Shown here: in pieces, positions 44,966 to 53,533 of the stretch
Layout: each line of letters begins with the position of its first letter
How positions within the stretch are numbered: the stretch's first letter is position 1
NCBI GenBank assembly: GCA_963722815.1
Contig: CAVROM010000009.1
Location: 310,001 to 374,000 of the forward strand
DNA from: DASQFQ01 sp963722815
GTDB taxonomy: Bacteria > Actinomycetota > Thermoleophilia > Solirubrobacterales > Solirubrobacteraceae
Direction of reading: 5' to 3'
Length of the DNA: 64,000 nucleotides
Notes under the pieces: generated by a model
Database searches by the model: none
The model's input: the letters and a program-made list of their open reading frames with translations, nothing else
Told to the model about the DNA's origin: nothing
Translations under genes and position numbers: made by a program

Positions 44966-45754
44966 ATGCGCTTCTGCGGCATCGACGTCTCGGCCCGGCC
45001 GGACAACCAGCAGCTCTGCACGCTGCACCAGCGCAAGGGGAGCGAGGGGATCGAGCTCGTGGCGACCTTCTACGCGCCCGGGACGGTCGAGCACGTGGCC
45101 CGCACGATCCAGGGCTTCGGGCGCGGCGAGGCGGTCGTCGGCATCGACGCGCCGTCCGGCCGCCGGCTCGGGCTGCTCGGGCCCGACGCGGCCGCGCGCG
45201 GCGTGCTCGGCCTGCCCGACGGCCGCTACGAGCGCATGCGGGTGTGCGACGCCGTCCTCTACCGCCGTGGGCTGCCGCTCTACCCGGTGCCGGCGGAGGG
45301 CGAAGCGCTGCCGGACTGGATGGCGGTCGGCTTCGAGCTGTTCGACGTGCTGTCGCCGCTCGGCCGCTGGATTCCGGAGGGCGCCAACGGCGCGCTCGAG
45401 GGCGCGGTCGGCGCCTCCGCGATGCGCTCGGGGCGCGTGTTCGAGACGTACCCCGACGCGATCTTCTGCGCGCTGCTCGGCCACCGCCCGCCGCCGAAGC
45501 GCACGCCGTGGGGCGGCCAGCAGCGGATCGCCGCGCTCAAGCTCAAGGGCGTCTACGACGACGACGGCGGGCTGTGGCACCGCACGCTCGACGAGATCGA
45601 CGCCTGCGCGGCCGCCTACGCCGCCTACGCCATGAGCGTCGGGCTCGGCACGTGGGTCGGCGATCCCGCCGAGGGCGTGATGGTCATCCCGACCGCCCAC
45701 CTGCTCCCGAGCTACACGAAGCTGCCCGCCCCGGCGCGCTCCGAGCTGGCCTGA
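44966..45754 (+). CDS. DUF429 (RNase H-like fold) protein
   Basis: 262 residues, opening MRFCGIDVSARPDNQQLCTL, an RNase H-like first strand with the catalytic-type Asp, then VVGIDAPSG (second acidic strand), YERMRVCDAVLYRRGLPLYP, SGRVFETYPDAIFCALLG and TLDEIDACAAAYAAYAM. These match DUF429, a predicted nuclease-like family with no established function. Divergent from dapE with 19 bp between starts. hflX follows. Confidence 0.75.
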   Translation: MRFCGIDVSARPDNQQLCTLHQRKGSEGIELVATFYAPGTVEHVARTIQGFGRGEAVVGIDAPSGRRLGLLGPDAAARGVLGLPDGRYERMRVCDAVLYRRGLPLYPVPAEGEALPDWMAVGFELFDVLSPLGRWIPEGANGALEGAVGASAMRSGRVFETYPDAIFCALLGHRPPPKRTPWGGQQRIAALKLKGVYDDDGGLWHRTLDEIDACAAAYAAYAMSVGLGTWVGDPAEGVMVIPTAHLLPSYTKLPAPARSELA

Positions 45755-45763
45755 CAGGCGGCC

Positions 45764-45769
45764 TACAAT
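45764..45769 (+). promoter_or_regulatory. -10 element of a probable leaderless hflX transcript
   Basis: TACAAT ends 8 nt before the hflX ATG, so transcription should begin at or within a base or two of the start codon. No Shine-Dalgarno is present between them. One of the best -10 matches in the window. Confidence 0.6.
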
Positions 45770-45777
45770 GGGTGTGG

Positions 45778-47061
45778 ATGGCGAACGGCGACAACGGAGT
45801 GCAGGGGAGGGCCCGGCAGCGGGCGTACTGCATCGGCGTCTCGCCCACCGGTGACGATCTCTCCGAGCTGAAGGAGCTTCTCCGCACGGCCGGCGTCGCC
45901 GTCGTGGGCGAGCTGGTCCAGCATCGCGAGAAGCCGCATCCCAACCTCTACCTGGGCTCCGGCAAGGTCGACGAGCTCAAGCCGCTGCTCAAGGCGGCGG
46001 ACGCGAACCTCGTCGCAATCGACGACGAGCTGACCCCGCGGCAGGAGCGCAACCTCGAGGAGGCGCTCGGGATGCCGGTCATCGACCGCACCGCAGTGAT
46101 CCTCGACATCTTCGCCGGGCACGCCCACACCGCCGACGGCAAGCTCCAGGTCGAGCTGGCGCAACTCGAGTACAACATGGCCCGCATGCGCGGCCTGTGG
46201 ACGCACCTCGAGCGTCTCGGCGCCGGCCGCGGCGTGGGCGGTATCGGCACCCGTGGCCCGGGCGAGTCGCAGATCGAGACCGACCGCCGGCTCGCGCGCG
46301 ACCGCATCTCCGCTCTGCGGCGGCGGCTCGAGCACGTGAAGTCCAACCGCAAGGTGATGCGCGCCGAGCGCGAGCGTGCGCACCTGCCCAGCGTCGCGCT
46401 GGCCGGCTACACGAACGCCGGCAAGTCGACCCTGCTGAACCAGCTCACGGGCTCCGAGGTCGGCGTCCGCGACCGGCTCTTCCACACGCTCGACCCGACC
46501 ACCCGCACGCTCCGCCTCGAGGGCCGCACCTACCTGGTGACCGACACCGTCGGCTTCATCCGCAAGCTGCCCCACCAGCTCGTCAACGCGTTCGCCGCGA
46601 CGCTGGAGGAGACCAAGCTCGCCGACCTGATCCTCCACGTGGTCGACGCCCACGCGCCCGAGGAGGAGCTCGAGCAGATGACCCGCGCGGTGGACGACGT
46701 GCTCGACGAGATCGGCGCTGGCGAGTCGCCGCGCCTGCTCGTGCTCAACAAGGCCGACCTGCTCGACGAGGACCGCCGCCACGAGCTGGCGTTCCGGCAC
46801 CCCGAGGGCCTGCTCGTCTCAGCCGTGACCGGCGAGGGCATGAGCGAGCTCGGCGAGGCGATCGCGGACTCGTTCGAGCGCTCGCTGACCGATGTGGAGC
46901 TGCTCGTCCCGTTCTCCGAGGGCCAGACGCTGTCGGAGCTCCACGACGTGGCCGGCGACCTCGAGCGCGAGGACACCGCCGAGGGCGTCCGCGTCACCGC
47001 GCGGCTCCCCGCGGTCGTGGCGGAGCGCTACGACCGCTACAGCAGCAACGGCGACGGCTAG
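45778..47061 (+). CDS. hflX: Ribosome-associated GTPase HflX
   Basis: 427 residues: N-terminal HflX domain (RAYCIGVSPTGDDLSELKEL, YLGSGKVDELKPLLKAADAN, VIDRTAVILDIFAGHAHTAD, GIGTRGPGESQIETDRRLAR) and a G domain with GYTNAGKST near residue 210, DTVGFIRKLPHQLVNAF, and NKAD (LLVLNKADLL). It splits stalled ribosomes under stress in other bacteria. The ATG at 45778 is set by the TACAAT promoter and by length. The 3' end overlaps dut by 4 bp on the other strand. Confidence 0.95.
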   Translation: MANGDNGVQGRARQRAYCIGVSPTGDDLSELKELLRTAGVAVVGELVQHREKPHPNLYLGSGKVDELKPLLKAADANLVAIDDELTPRQERNLEEALGMPVIDRTAVILDIFAGHAHTADGKLQVELAQLEYNMARMRGLWTHLERLGAGRGVGGIGTRGPGESQIETDRRLARDRISALRRRLEHVKSNRKVMRAERERAHLPSVALAGYTNAGKSTLLNQLTGSEVGVRDRLFHTLDPTTRTLRLEGRTYLVTDTVGFIRKLPHQLVNAFAATLEETKLADLILHVVDAHAPEEELEQMTRAVDDVLDEIGAGESPRLLVLNKADLLDEDRRHELAFRHPEGLLVSAVTGEGMSELGEAIADSFERSLTDVELLVPFSEGQTLSELHDVAGDLEREDTAEGVRVTARLPAVVAERYDRYSSNGDG

Positions 47062-47513
47062 CTACGGCCGGAGGAGCCGAAGCCGCCGCTGCCGCGGCCG
47101 TCGGCCGAGGTCGGCAGCTCGTCGACCACGCGCGTCTCCGGCGCCACGAACGGCACCAGCAGCAGCTGCGCGATCCGGTCGCCCGGCTCGCCGGCGTAGG
47201 CCTCGTCGCCGAGGTTGACCAGCACCACGCGGATCTCGCCGCGGTAGCTCGGGTCGATCAGCCCAGGTCCGTTCACGACCGACAGCCCGTGCCGCGCCGC
47301 GAGCCCCGAGCGGGGCACCACGAGCCCGCACGTCCCCTCCGGCAGCGCAACCGCGACGCCGGTGCCGATCACCGCCCGCTCACCGGGAGCGAGCGAGAAG
47401 CCCTCGAGGCAGCGCAGGTCGAACCCCGCGTCGCCGGCGCGCGTGCGCGCGGGCGGCACCGCGGAGGGGTGGAGAAGCTGGACCTGGAGCTCGTCGGTGG
47501 CCACGGCGAACAT
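47058..47513 (-). CDS. dut: dUTP diphosphatase
   Basis: 151 residues with the dUTPase motifs: AGDAGFDLRC (motif 1), VVPRSGLAARHGLSVVNGPG (motifs 2 and 3 region), IDPSYRGEIRVVLVNLGDE, GDRIAQLLLVPF (motif 4) and the C-terminal glycine-rich arm GRGSGGFGSSGRS (motif 5). It hydrolyses dUTP to dUMP and pyrophosphate to keep uracil out of DNA. TACGGT (complement of 47522-47527) is 8 nt before the ATG. Confidence 0.95.
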   Translation of the reverse strand: MFAVATDELQVQLLHPSAVPPARTRAGDAGFDLRCLEGFSLAPGERAVIGTGVAVALPEGTCGLVVPRSGLAARHGLSVVNGPGLIDPSYRGEIRVVLVNLGDEAYAGEPGDRIAQLLLVPFVAPETRVVDELPTSADGRGSGGFGSSGRS

Positions 47514-47531
47514 GGTGGCCGACCGTAGCGC

Positions 47532-48347
47532 TCAGAGCGGACGATCCGGGGTCAATGCCCAGTCCGCGCCCGCGCGGTAGAGCCACACCGGCGGCCCGAC
47601 GGGGTCGCCGTGCTCGTCGAACGGGCCCGCGATCCGGAGCGCGGAGAGCAGCGCGGCGCGGTCGCGCGCGCCGCCCGCCACGGCCTCGGAGATCAGCGTG
47701 GCGGCCCGCGCGGCGGCGGTCGTGCCGCCCATGTCATCGTCGGGGGTGAACGGGAGCATCAGCGAGCAGTCCGGGATCGGCGCGCCGCCCTGGACGCCGT
47801 CGAAGGCGACCACCGGCAGCGCGAGCTCCGCGGCGCGCGCCACCTCGGGGTGACCCGCCAGCCCGCACAGCACGACCAGGTCCGCGGCCTCCGCCGCAGC
47901 GACCCGCGGCAGGCCGACGAAGTCGAGCTGGGCGTCGAGCTGCACGCCGTACTCGTGCTCCCCGGCCACCACGAACGCCCGCTGCTCCGCCGCCCGCACG
48001 TCCTCCGCCAGCCGCGCCGCGACCTCGGTGTCGCGCGCCAGCATCCGCAGGACCGTGCCGCGATGGCGCGCCGGGTCACCCTCGCACGGCTCGTTGCTGC
48101 GCGTCACGCCCGCCCAGGTCGCCACCGGGGCGAGCAGCGGGAGCCCGGCCGGCGCGGTCGCCTCGACCGCCTCGGCGACCGCGGCGGAGCGGAACGGCCC
48201 GATCAGCGCCAGCGCCTCCGGGTCGCCCGCGGCCAGCTCGGCGGCGCGCATGTCCACCACATCGGCGTGCGGCACGTGGTCGACGCCGGAGAGCGCCGCA
48301 TCGACCGCGGCGGTCAGGGCCTCCGGCAGGACGGAGTGGACGCGCAC
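47532..48347 (-). CDS. Periplasmic-binding-protein-like (type 1) protein without signal peptide
   Basis: 271 residues from a GTG that shares one base with the stop of the upstream binding-protein gene. The pattern of alternating strands and helices (EALALIGPFRSAAVAEAVEA, PLLAPVATWAGVTRSNEPCE, AFVVAGEHEYGVQLDAQLDF, DLVVLCGLAGHPEVARAAEL) resembles Leu/Ile/Val-type substrate-binding proteins. It lacks an export signal and is shorter than the 350-400 residues usual for the family. In this ABC operon it may be a cytoplasmic regulatory ligand sensor. Function unproven. Confidence 0.6.
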   Translation of the reverse strand: MRVHSVLPEALTAAVDAALSGVDHVPHADVVDMRAAELAAGDPEALALIGPFRSAAVAEAVEATAPAGLPLLAPVATWAGVTRSNEPCEGDPARHRGTVLRMLARDTEVAARLAEDVRAAEQRAFVVAGEHEYGVQLDAQLDFVGLPRVAAAEAADLVVLCGLAGHPEVARAAELALPVVAFDGVQGGAPIPDCSLMLPFTPDDDMGGTTAAARAATLISEAVAGGARDRAALLSALRIAGPFDEHGDPVGPPVWLYRAGADWALTPDRPL

Positions 48348-49315
48348 TACTCGGTGTAGCCGAACTGCTGCAGGTACTCGCGGGCCACGGCGGCGGGCCG
48401 CTCCTTGTCGAGGTCGACGCGCGAGTTGAGCTCCTGCATCACCTTCGTCGAGAGGTCCTGCTGCACCTGGCCGACGATCTTCGGCAGGTCCGGCCCCGCC
48501 CGCTGCGCGGCCTTGTCGTTGACCACCAGCGAGACGTTGTAGGGCGGGAAGAGCTTCTTGTCGTCCTCGAGCACGAGCAGGTCGTCGGCGGCGATCTGCC
48601 CGTCGGTGGAGAACACGATCGAGACGTCGGCCTTGCCGCTGGTCAGCACCTTGTGGCGGTCCGGGAGCGGCGTTGGTAGGTAGCGCTTGAAGTGCAGCCC
48701 GTAGACGCGCTCGAGCCCGAGCTTGCAGTCCAGCCGCCGGCGGCACTCGGGCGAGCCCGAGAGCGTCAGCCTGGGCGCGAGCTTCTCGAGGTCGGAGATC
48801 GTCTGCACGCCCAGCTCCGCCGCGTGGGCGCGCGTCATGCCGACCGCGTTGGAGTCCGTGAACGGGGTCGGCGGGAGCGCGGTCACCCCGCTCTTGGCGA
48901 AGCCGCGCTTGGCGGCCTGGTAGGCCTCCTGCTCGTCCTTGGGGATCTCGCTCGGCGCGACGTCGAAGAACGTGGTGAGCGCCGTGCCGGTGTACTCCGG
49001 ATAGGCGTCGAGCGTGCCGTCGCGAACGCCCTTGAACGCGACCAGCTCGGAGCCGTAGTCGAGCTGCTTGCGGACGGTGTAGCCGGCCGCCTTCAGCGCC
49101 TGCGCGTAGATCTCGCCGAGGATGAACTCCTCGGTGAAGTTCTTCGACCCGATCGTGAGCGTCGTCGACGCGTTGGCCGGGTTGCGGCGGATCAGCTTCG
49201 GCGCCGGAGCGGACGACGGCGTGGCCTTGGAGGACTCCGTCGACTCGTCACCGCCGCCCCCGCACCCGGCGAGCAACAGGACCAGCACGAGGGGTGCGGC
49301 GACGCGGCGCAGCAT
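48347..49315 (-). CDS. OpuC/ProX-type glycine betaine/choline substrate-binding lipoprotein (1)
   Basis: 322 residues; lipoprotein signal LRRVAAPLVLVLLLAGCGG. The mature part has the OpuAC fold: LTIGSKNFTEEFILGEIYAQ, DAYPEYTGTALTTFF, SNAVGMTRAHAAELGVQTIS, DVSIVFSTDGQIAADDLLVL. It should deliver a quaternary-amine osmolyte to the permeases upstream in the operon. GATAAT (complement of 49325-49330) lies 9 nt before the ATG, so it may also be expressed alone. The paralogue at 49370 shares domain order. Confidence 0.9.
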   Translation of the reverse strand: MLRRVAAPLVLVLLLAGCGGGGDESTESSKATPSSAPAPKLIRRNPANASTTLTIGSKNFTEEFILGEIYAQALKAAGYTVRKQLDYGSELVAFKGVRDGTLDAYPEYTGTALTTFFDVAPSEIPKDEQEAYQAAKRGFAKSGVTALPPTPFTDSNAVGMTRAHAAELGVQTISDLEKLAPRLTLSGSPECRRRLDCKLGLERVYGLHFKRYLPTPLPDRHKVLTSGKADVSIVFSTDGQIAADDLLVLEDDKKLFPPYNVSLVVNDKAAQRAGPDLPKIVGQVQQDLSTKVMQELNSRVDLDKERPAAVAREYLQQFGYTE

Positions 49316-49369
49316 GCGGGCGCGATTATCCCGCGCCCGTCAGACGGCGGGCGCGGGATTTGCGCAGGG

Positions 49370-50293
49370 TTACTTCAGGCCGTTCTTCGACAGGAAGTCG
49401 TCGGCCACCGTCGCGGCGTCGTCCTTGTCGACCTCGACGCGCTTGACCATGTCCACGAGATTGTCGGTTGTGAGCTTGGAGCTGACGTCGTTGAGCACCT
49501 GCGAGACCTCTGAGGTCGCCGCGGTCTTGGCGATCAGCGGCACGACCGCCTCCGCCTGCGCCAGCTGCTTCGGATCCTCGAGCGTGACGAAGCCGTTGGC
49601 CGGGATCGCCGACTGGGTGCTGAACAGGTTCGCGCAGTTGACCTTGTTGGCCTTGAGCGCGCTGACTGTCAGCGGGCCGGCGACGTCGAGCGGCTTGAAT
49701 TCCTTGAACTCCACGCCGTAGAGCGACTTGAGCCCCTTGAGGCCGAACCCGTCACGGCTCTTGAACTCCGGCGGGCCGCCCATGACGATGTTCTTGCCGG
49801 AGGCCTTGAGGTCCTCGATGCTCTTGAGGTTGTACTTGGAGACGGTGTCCTTGTTGCAGGTCACCGTGTCCTTGTCCTCCGCCGCCGATGGCTCGAGCAG
49901 CGTCAGCTTGGCCGGCAGGCTGGACTTCAGCTTGCTGACCTGCTCCGCCGCGTCCTTGCCGGTTTCCTTGCCCTTGCTGACGTAGCCCAGGAGCGAGCCG
50001 GTGTACTCCGGCACGACCGTCAGGTCGCCCCGTTGCAGACCCGAGAAGAGCGCGGCGCGCGCGCCGATGTTGAGCTTTTTGGAGACGTCGAACTTCTTGG
50101 CCTTCAACGCGCCGGCGTAGATCTCGCCGAGCACGACGTTCTCCGGGAAGTTCGCCGAGCCGACCGTGATCTTCGGCTTGCTCGAATCACCACCCGAGCT
50201 CGACCCTCCGCTCTTGAGCTCGTCACCGCCGCCGCACGCCGCCATCGGCAACGTAAGGCAGGCCGTGACCAGCAGCCAGATTCCCTTCCTCAT
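49370..50293 (-). CDS. OpuC/ProX-type substrate-binding lipoprotein (2)
   Basis: 307 residues with lipobox LTLPMAACGG, a Ser/Gly linker, and ITVGSANFPENVVLGEIYAG, TVVPEYTGSLLGYVSKGKET, GPPEFKSRDGFGLKGLKSLY, ANLFSTQSAIPANGFVTLED. Clearly related to the first binding protein but diverged, so the two may bind different osmolytes. Its ATG overlaps the upstream permease stop (ATGA), so it is the transporter's integral binding protein. Confidence 0.9.
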   Translation of the reverse strand: MRKGIWLLVTACLTLPMAACGGGDELKSGGSSSGGDSSKPKITVGSANFPENVVLGEIYAGALKAKKFDVSKKLNIGARAALFSGLQRGDLTVVPEYTGSLLGYVSKGKETGKDAAEQVSKLKSSLPAKLTLLEPSAAEDKDTVTCNKDTVSKYNLKSIEDLKASGKNIVMGGPPEFKSRDGFGLKGLKSLYGVEFKEFKPLDVAGPLTVSALKANKVNCANLFSTQSAIPANGFVTLEDPKQLAQAEAVVPLIAKTAATSEVSQVLNDVSSKLTTDNLVDMVKRVEVDKDDAATVADDFLSKNGLK

Positions 50294-50991
50294 GCGTGTA
50301 CCTCCTCGTTTCGAACGACGGGCCCGGCGACGCGCTCGCGGCGCGGCGCCTTCTTCGGGCCCAGGGAGCGCTGAAGGAGCGCGAAGCCGCCCTCAACAGT
50401 GAGCGCGAGCACGCCGACCATCACGGCTCCACCCGTGATCTGGCCGAGGTCGCGATTCGAGTAGCCGTCGATGATGAAGCGCCCGAGGCCGCCCAGCCCG
50501 ACGAACGCTGCGATTGTGGCCGTGGCGATCACCTGGCCGGCGGCGGAGCGGAAGCCCGCGATGATCAACGGCATCGCCAGTGGCACCTCGACCTTCCACA
50601 ACGCCTGCCAGCCGGTCATGCCCATGCCGCGCGCAGCGTCGCGGATCGTGTCGTCGATCGAGCGGATCCCGACGTCGGTGTTGAGCAGGATGGGCGGGAC
50701 CGCGATCGCGACGAGCGCGACGATCACAGGCCAGACCGATAGCGGCTGCAGGCGGAAGACGAGCGTCACCACGCCGAGCGTCGGCAGCGCGCGCCAGAAG
50801 TTCGACAGGGTCGCGGCGAACAGCGAGCCGCGGCCGGTGTGGCCGATCAGCAGGCCGATCGGCAGAGCGATCAGCGCCGCGATGCCGACGCCGAGCAGCG
50901 AGTACCAGATGTGCTCGATCAGCCGCGCGAGGATGCCATCGGACCCCGACCAGTGCGAGGACGTCGTCAGCCAGGTGATCGTCTCGCTCAT
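50290..50991 (-). CDS. OpuC-type ABC transporter permease (1)
   Basis: 233 residues with about six membrane helices (HIWYSLLGVGIAALIALPIG, VVTLVFRLQPLSVWPVIVAL, IIAGFRSAAGQVIATATIAA, GGLGRFIIDGYSNRDLG) and the EAA loop (AARGMGMTGWQALWKVEVPL). Length and layout are those of OpuCB/OpuCD permeases. Translationally coupled by 4-bp overlaps to the second permease and to the binding protein. Confidence 0.92.
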   Translation of the reverse strand: MSETITWLTTSSHWSGSDGILARLIEHIWYSLLGVGIAALIALPIGLLIGHTGRGSLFAATLSNFWRALPTLGVVTLVFRLQPLSVWPVIVALVAIAVPPILLNTDVGIRSIDDTIRDAARGMGMTGWQALWKVEVPLAMPLIIAGFRSAAGQVIATATIAAFVGLGGLGRFIIDGYSNRDLGQITGGAVMVGVLALTVEGGFALLQRSLGPKKAPRRERVAGPVVRNEEVHA

Positions 50992-51626
50992 CGAGCGGCC
51001 CGCGTCCAGGGGGTGAGGAGGCGCCCGCCGCCGACGATCAGCAGATCGAAGATGAGCGCGAGCACGACCGTGAGCAGGATCCCGGTCCAGATCTCGATCG
51101 GGTTGTCGATCTGGAAGCCGTGGATGAAGAGCTGGCCGAGGCCGCCGGTGCCGATGAGCGCGCCGACGCTGACCAGCGAGATGGTGGAGACCGTGGCGAC
51201 GCGCAGGCCGGCCACGATCGCCGGCAGCGCGAGCGGCAGCTCGACCGCGAAGAGGCGGCGCGTCTCCCGGTAGCCCATCGCAGTGGCGGCGTCCGTCACT
51301 TCCGGCGGCACGCCGCGCAGCCCTTCGACGAGATTGCGGACGAGGATGACGAGCGAGTAGATGGCCAGGCCGATGATCACCGGCTCCGTCCCGAGTCCGA
51401 CCGCGTTGATGAGCAGCACGAACAGCGCCAGCGAGGGAATCGTGTAGAGGACCTGGGTGATCGCGAGGATCGGCGGATAGCTCCGCCGCCAGCGGTACGC
51501 GATCAGCCCGACGGGGAACGCGACCAGCGCTCCGAGCGCCAGCGAGGCGAGCGTGATCTCGATGTGCTGCTGGAGATCCGAGAGGACCACGTCGAGATTG
51601 CGGCCCAGCCAGTCCCAGCGCAGCAT
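50988..51626 (-). CDS. OpuC-type ABC transporter permease (2)
   Basis: 212 residues, polytopic (HIEITLASLALGALVAFPVG, ITQVLYTIPSLALFVLLINA, EPVIIGLAIYSLVILVRNLV) with the EAA loop ATAMGYRETRRLFAVELPLA and the GALIGTGGLGQLFIHGFQID end typical of OpuCB. It pairs with the other permease to form the heterodimeric channel. It overlaps the ATPase stop by one base at its start. Confidence 0.92.
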   Translation of the reverse strand: MLRWDWLGRNLDVVLSDLQQHIEITLASLALGALVAFPVGLIAYRWRRSYPPILAITQVLYTIPSLALFVLLINAVGLGTEPVIIGLAIYSLVILVRNLVEGLRGVPPEVTDAATAMGYRETRRLFAVELPLALPAIVAGLRVATVSTISLVSVGALIGTGGLGQLFIHGFQIDNPIEIWTGILLTVVLALIFDLLIVGGGRLLTPWTRAAR

Positions 51627-52684
51627 CAGCGCGCCTCCTGCGGCTCAGCGGCGATCTCCTGTGGCGCGGGCAGGTGCTCGGTCAGGGTCGAGAACGGCAC
51701 TGCCCCGACCAGCTTGCCGTCATCGTCCACGCGCACGGCGGCGCGCGCGGGGGAGGCGACCGCGGAGTCGATCAGGTCGCGCATCGAGCCATTCGGCCCG
51801 ACGCTCTCGACCGGCGTCTCCCGGCCGTCGCCCGAGGCAGGGCACCAGGTCACGGGCCGCCCGTCGTCGTCGGTGCGCAGGATCCAGCCGTCGAGCCCGT
51901 CGTCGCCGACCTCCGTTGCCGGCACCTCAGACGCCGAGCGGAGTGACAGCAGCTTGAGGCCTCGCGTGTCGCCGATGAACGACGCCACGAAGTCGTCGGA
52001 CGGCTGGGCGAGCAGCGCATCCGGGGGCCCGAACTGCGCGACCTCGCCGCCCTCGCGCATGATCGCGATGCGGTCGCCGAGGAGCACCGCCTCGTCGACA
52101 TCGTGGGTGACGAACACGACGGTCTTTCCGAGATCGCGCTGGAGCCGTTTGAACTCCTGCTGGAGCGCGCCGCGGCGGACCGGGTCGACGGCGCCGAACG
52201 GCTCGTCCATCAGCAGCACGGGTGGGTCGGCCGCCAGCGCCCGCGCCACGCCCACGCGCTGCTGCTGGCCGCCGGAGAGCTGGCGCGGGTAGCGGTCGGC
52301 CATACCCTGCTCGAGGCCCACGAGTTCGATCAGCTCCAGCGAGCGCTTGCGCTGGCGCTCCTTGTCCCAGCCGAGCAGCTTGGGGACGGTGGCGATGTTG
52401 TCGGCCACGCTCCGGTGCGGGAAGAGCCCGGCCTGCTGGATGACGTAGCCGATGCCGCGGCGCAGCTCGTGCACCTCCAACGTGCCGAGGTCGCGGCCGT
52501 CGAGCTCGATCGTGCCGCTGGTCGGCTCGATCAGCCGGTTGATCATCCGCAGCGTCGTCGTCTTGCCGCAGCCGGAGCTGCCGAGCAGCACGGTGATCTC
52601 GCCGCCCGCCATCTCTATGGTGAGGTTGCCGACGGCGACCGTCCCGTCCGGGTAGCGCTTGGTGACGTCGTTGAGCGCGATCAT
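51626..52684 (-). CDS. OpuC-type ABC transporter ATP-binding protein
   Basis: 352 residues: Walker A LLGSSGCGKTTTLRM, Q-loop YVIQQAGLFPH, signature LSGGQQQRVGVARALA, Walker B VLLMDEPFGAVDP, switch His (VVFVTHDVDEAV), then a C-terminal regulatory part (about residues 240-345) with CBS-like strands (DLIDSAVASPARAAVRVDDD). In OpuCA proteins CBS domains sense ionic strength. First gene of the transporter operon. No -10 is seen near the ATG, so a leadered promoter is likely in the 105 bp upstream, which holds a small CCTCC/GGAGG hairpin. Confidence 0.93.
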   Translation of the reverse strand: MIALNDVTKRYPDGTVAVGNLTIEMAGGEITVLLGSSGCGKTTTLRMINRLIEPTSGTIELDGRDLGTLEVHELRRGIGYVIQQAGLFPHRSVADNIATVPKLLGWDKERQRKRSLELIELVGLEQGMADRYPRQLSGGQQQRVGVARALAADPPVLLMDEPFGAVDPVRRGALQQEFKRLQRDLGKTVVFVTHDVDEAVLLGDRIAIMREGGEVAQFGPPDALLAQPSDDFVASFIGDTRGLKLLSLRSASEVPATEVGDDGLDGWILRTDDDGRPVTWCPASGDGRETPVESVGPNGSMRDLIDSAVASPARAAVRVDDDGKLVGAVPFSTLTEHLPAPQEIAAEPQEAR

Positions 52685-52789
52685 GGCAACGGCCCCTCGG
52701 TCTGGGCGGTGTTGGGGGTCATAGGCAAGGACGCCTCCTCACCGGAGGAAACGGGCACCCTACCGGGTCGCCCCGGCGGTCTCGCAGCG

Positions 52790-53533
52790 TCAGGCGCCCG
52801 CCGCGCGTCGCGCCCCGGCGTGCGCGGCGTCCTCGAGCGCGTCGTCGAGCGGAGCCAGCTCGGCCGCCTCGCGACCCAGCGCGGTGGCCGTCAGCCAGTC
52901 GGCGAACCAGGCGTTCTTGGGCAGCAGCGGACCGTGGAGATAGGTGCCCAGCACGGTTCCACGGGCGCCGCCGCGGACGCCCTCGTAGCCGTCCGCCCCG
53001 TTGTTGCCGTGGCCCTTCAGTACGCGCCCGAGCGCCTGTGCACCCGGGCCCAGGTGGGTGCGCCCGCCGTGGTTCTCGAAGCCCGCGAGCACCTGCGGGC
53101 CGCCGCCCAGGTCGACTTCGATCGCCACGTTGCCGATCAGCCGCGGGCCGGGGTCGCGCACGGTCTCGAGGTCGACGAGCCCGACGCCGGGCAGTCGCTC
53201 GCCGCCCAGCTCGTAGCCGTGGCCGAGCAGCTGGTAGCCGCCGCAGACCGCGAAGATGACGCGCCCGCGCTCGGCCGCGGCATGCAGGGCGTCGCGCTTG
53301 ACGGTGGCGAGATCCTGCGCGCACAGCTGCTGGTCACGGTCCTGACCACCGCCGAGGTAGAAAAGGTCGTGATCGTCGGGATCGACCTCTTCGCCGAGCC
53401 CCGCGCCGGACAGCTCGAAGCCGATCCCGCGCCACTCGCAGCGCCGCTCGAGCAGCAGCAGGTTGCCGCGGTCGGCGTAGATGTTCATCAGGTCCGGGTA
53501 CAGCGCGCAGACCCGCAGGACGCCGTCAGCCAC
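52790..53533 (-). CDS. gatD: Lipid II isoglutaminyl synthase, glutaminase subunit
   Basis: 247 residues of the CobB/CobQ-like class I glutamine amidotransferase fold: the nucleophile C97 in VIFAVCGGYQLLGHGYEL, and the partner His in GTYLHGPLLPKNAWFADWL. LYPDLMNIYADRGNLLLLER and FYLGGGQDRDQQL match GatD. It supplies ammonia to MurT for amidation of D-Glu in lipid II. Unusually, a methyltransferase gene is inserted between murT and gatD, with overlaps at both junctions. Confidence 0.92.
   Translation of the reverse strand: MADGVLRVCALYPDLMNIYADRGNLLLLERRCEWRGIGFELSGAGLGEEVDPDDHDLFYLGGGQDRDQQLCAQDLATVKRDALHAAAERGRVIFAVCGGYQLLGHGYELGGERLPGVGLVDLETVRDPGPRLIGNVAIEVDLGGGPQVLAGFENHGGRTHLGPGAQALGRVLKGHGNNGADGYEGVRGGARGTVLGTYLHGPLLPKNAWFADWLTATALGREAAELAPLDDALEDAAHAGARRAAGA

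Noticed and set aside
52685..52789. Riboswitch before the osmolyte transporter operon
   Set aside because: Only a short CCTCC/GGAGG stem is present. The 105 bp hold no conserved aptamer-like layout I recognise.
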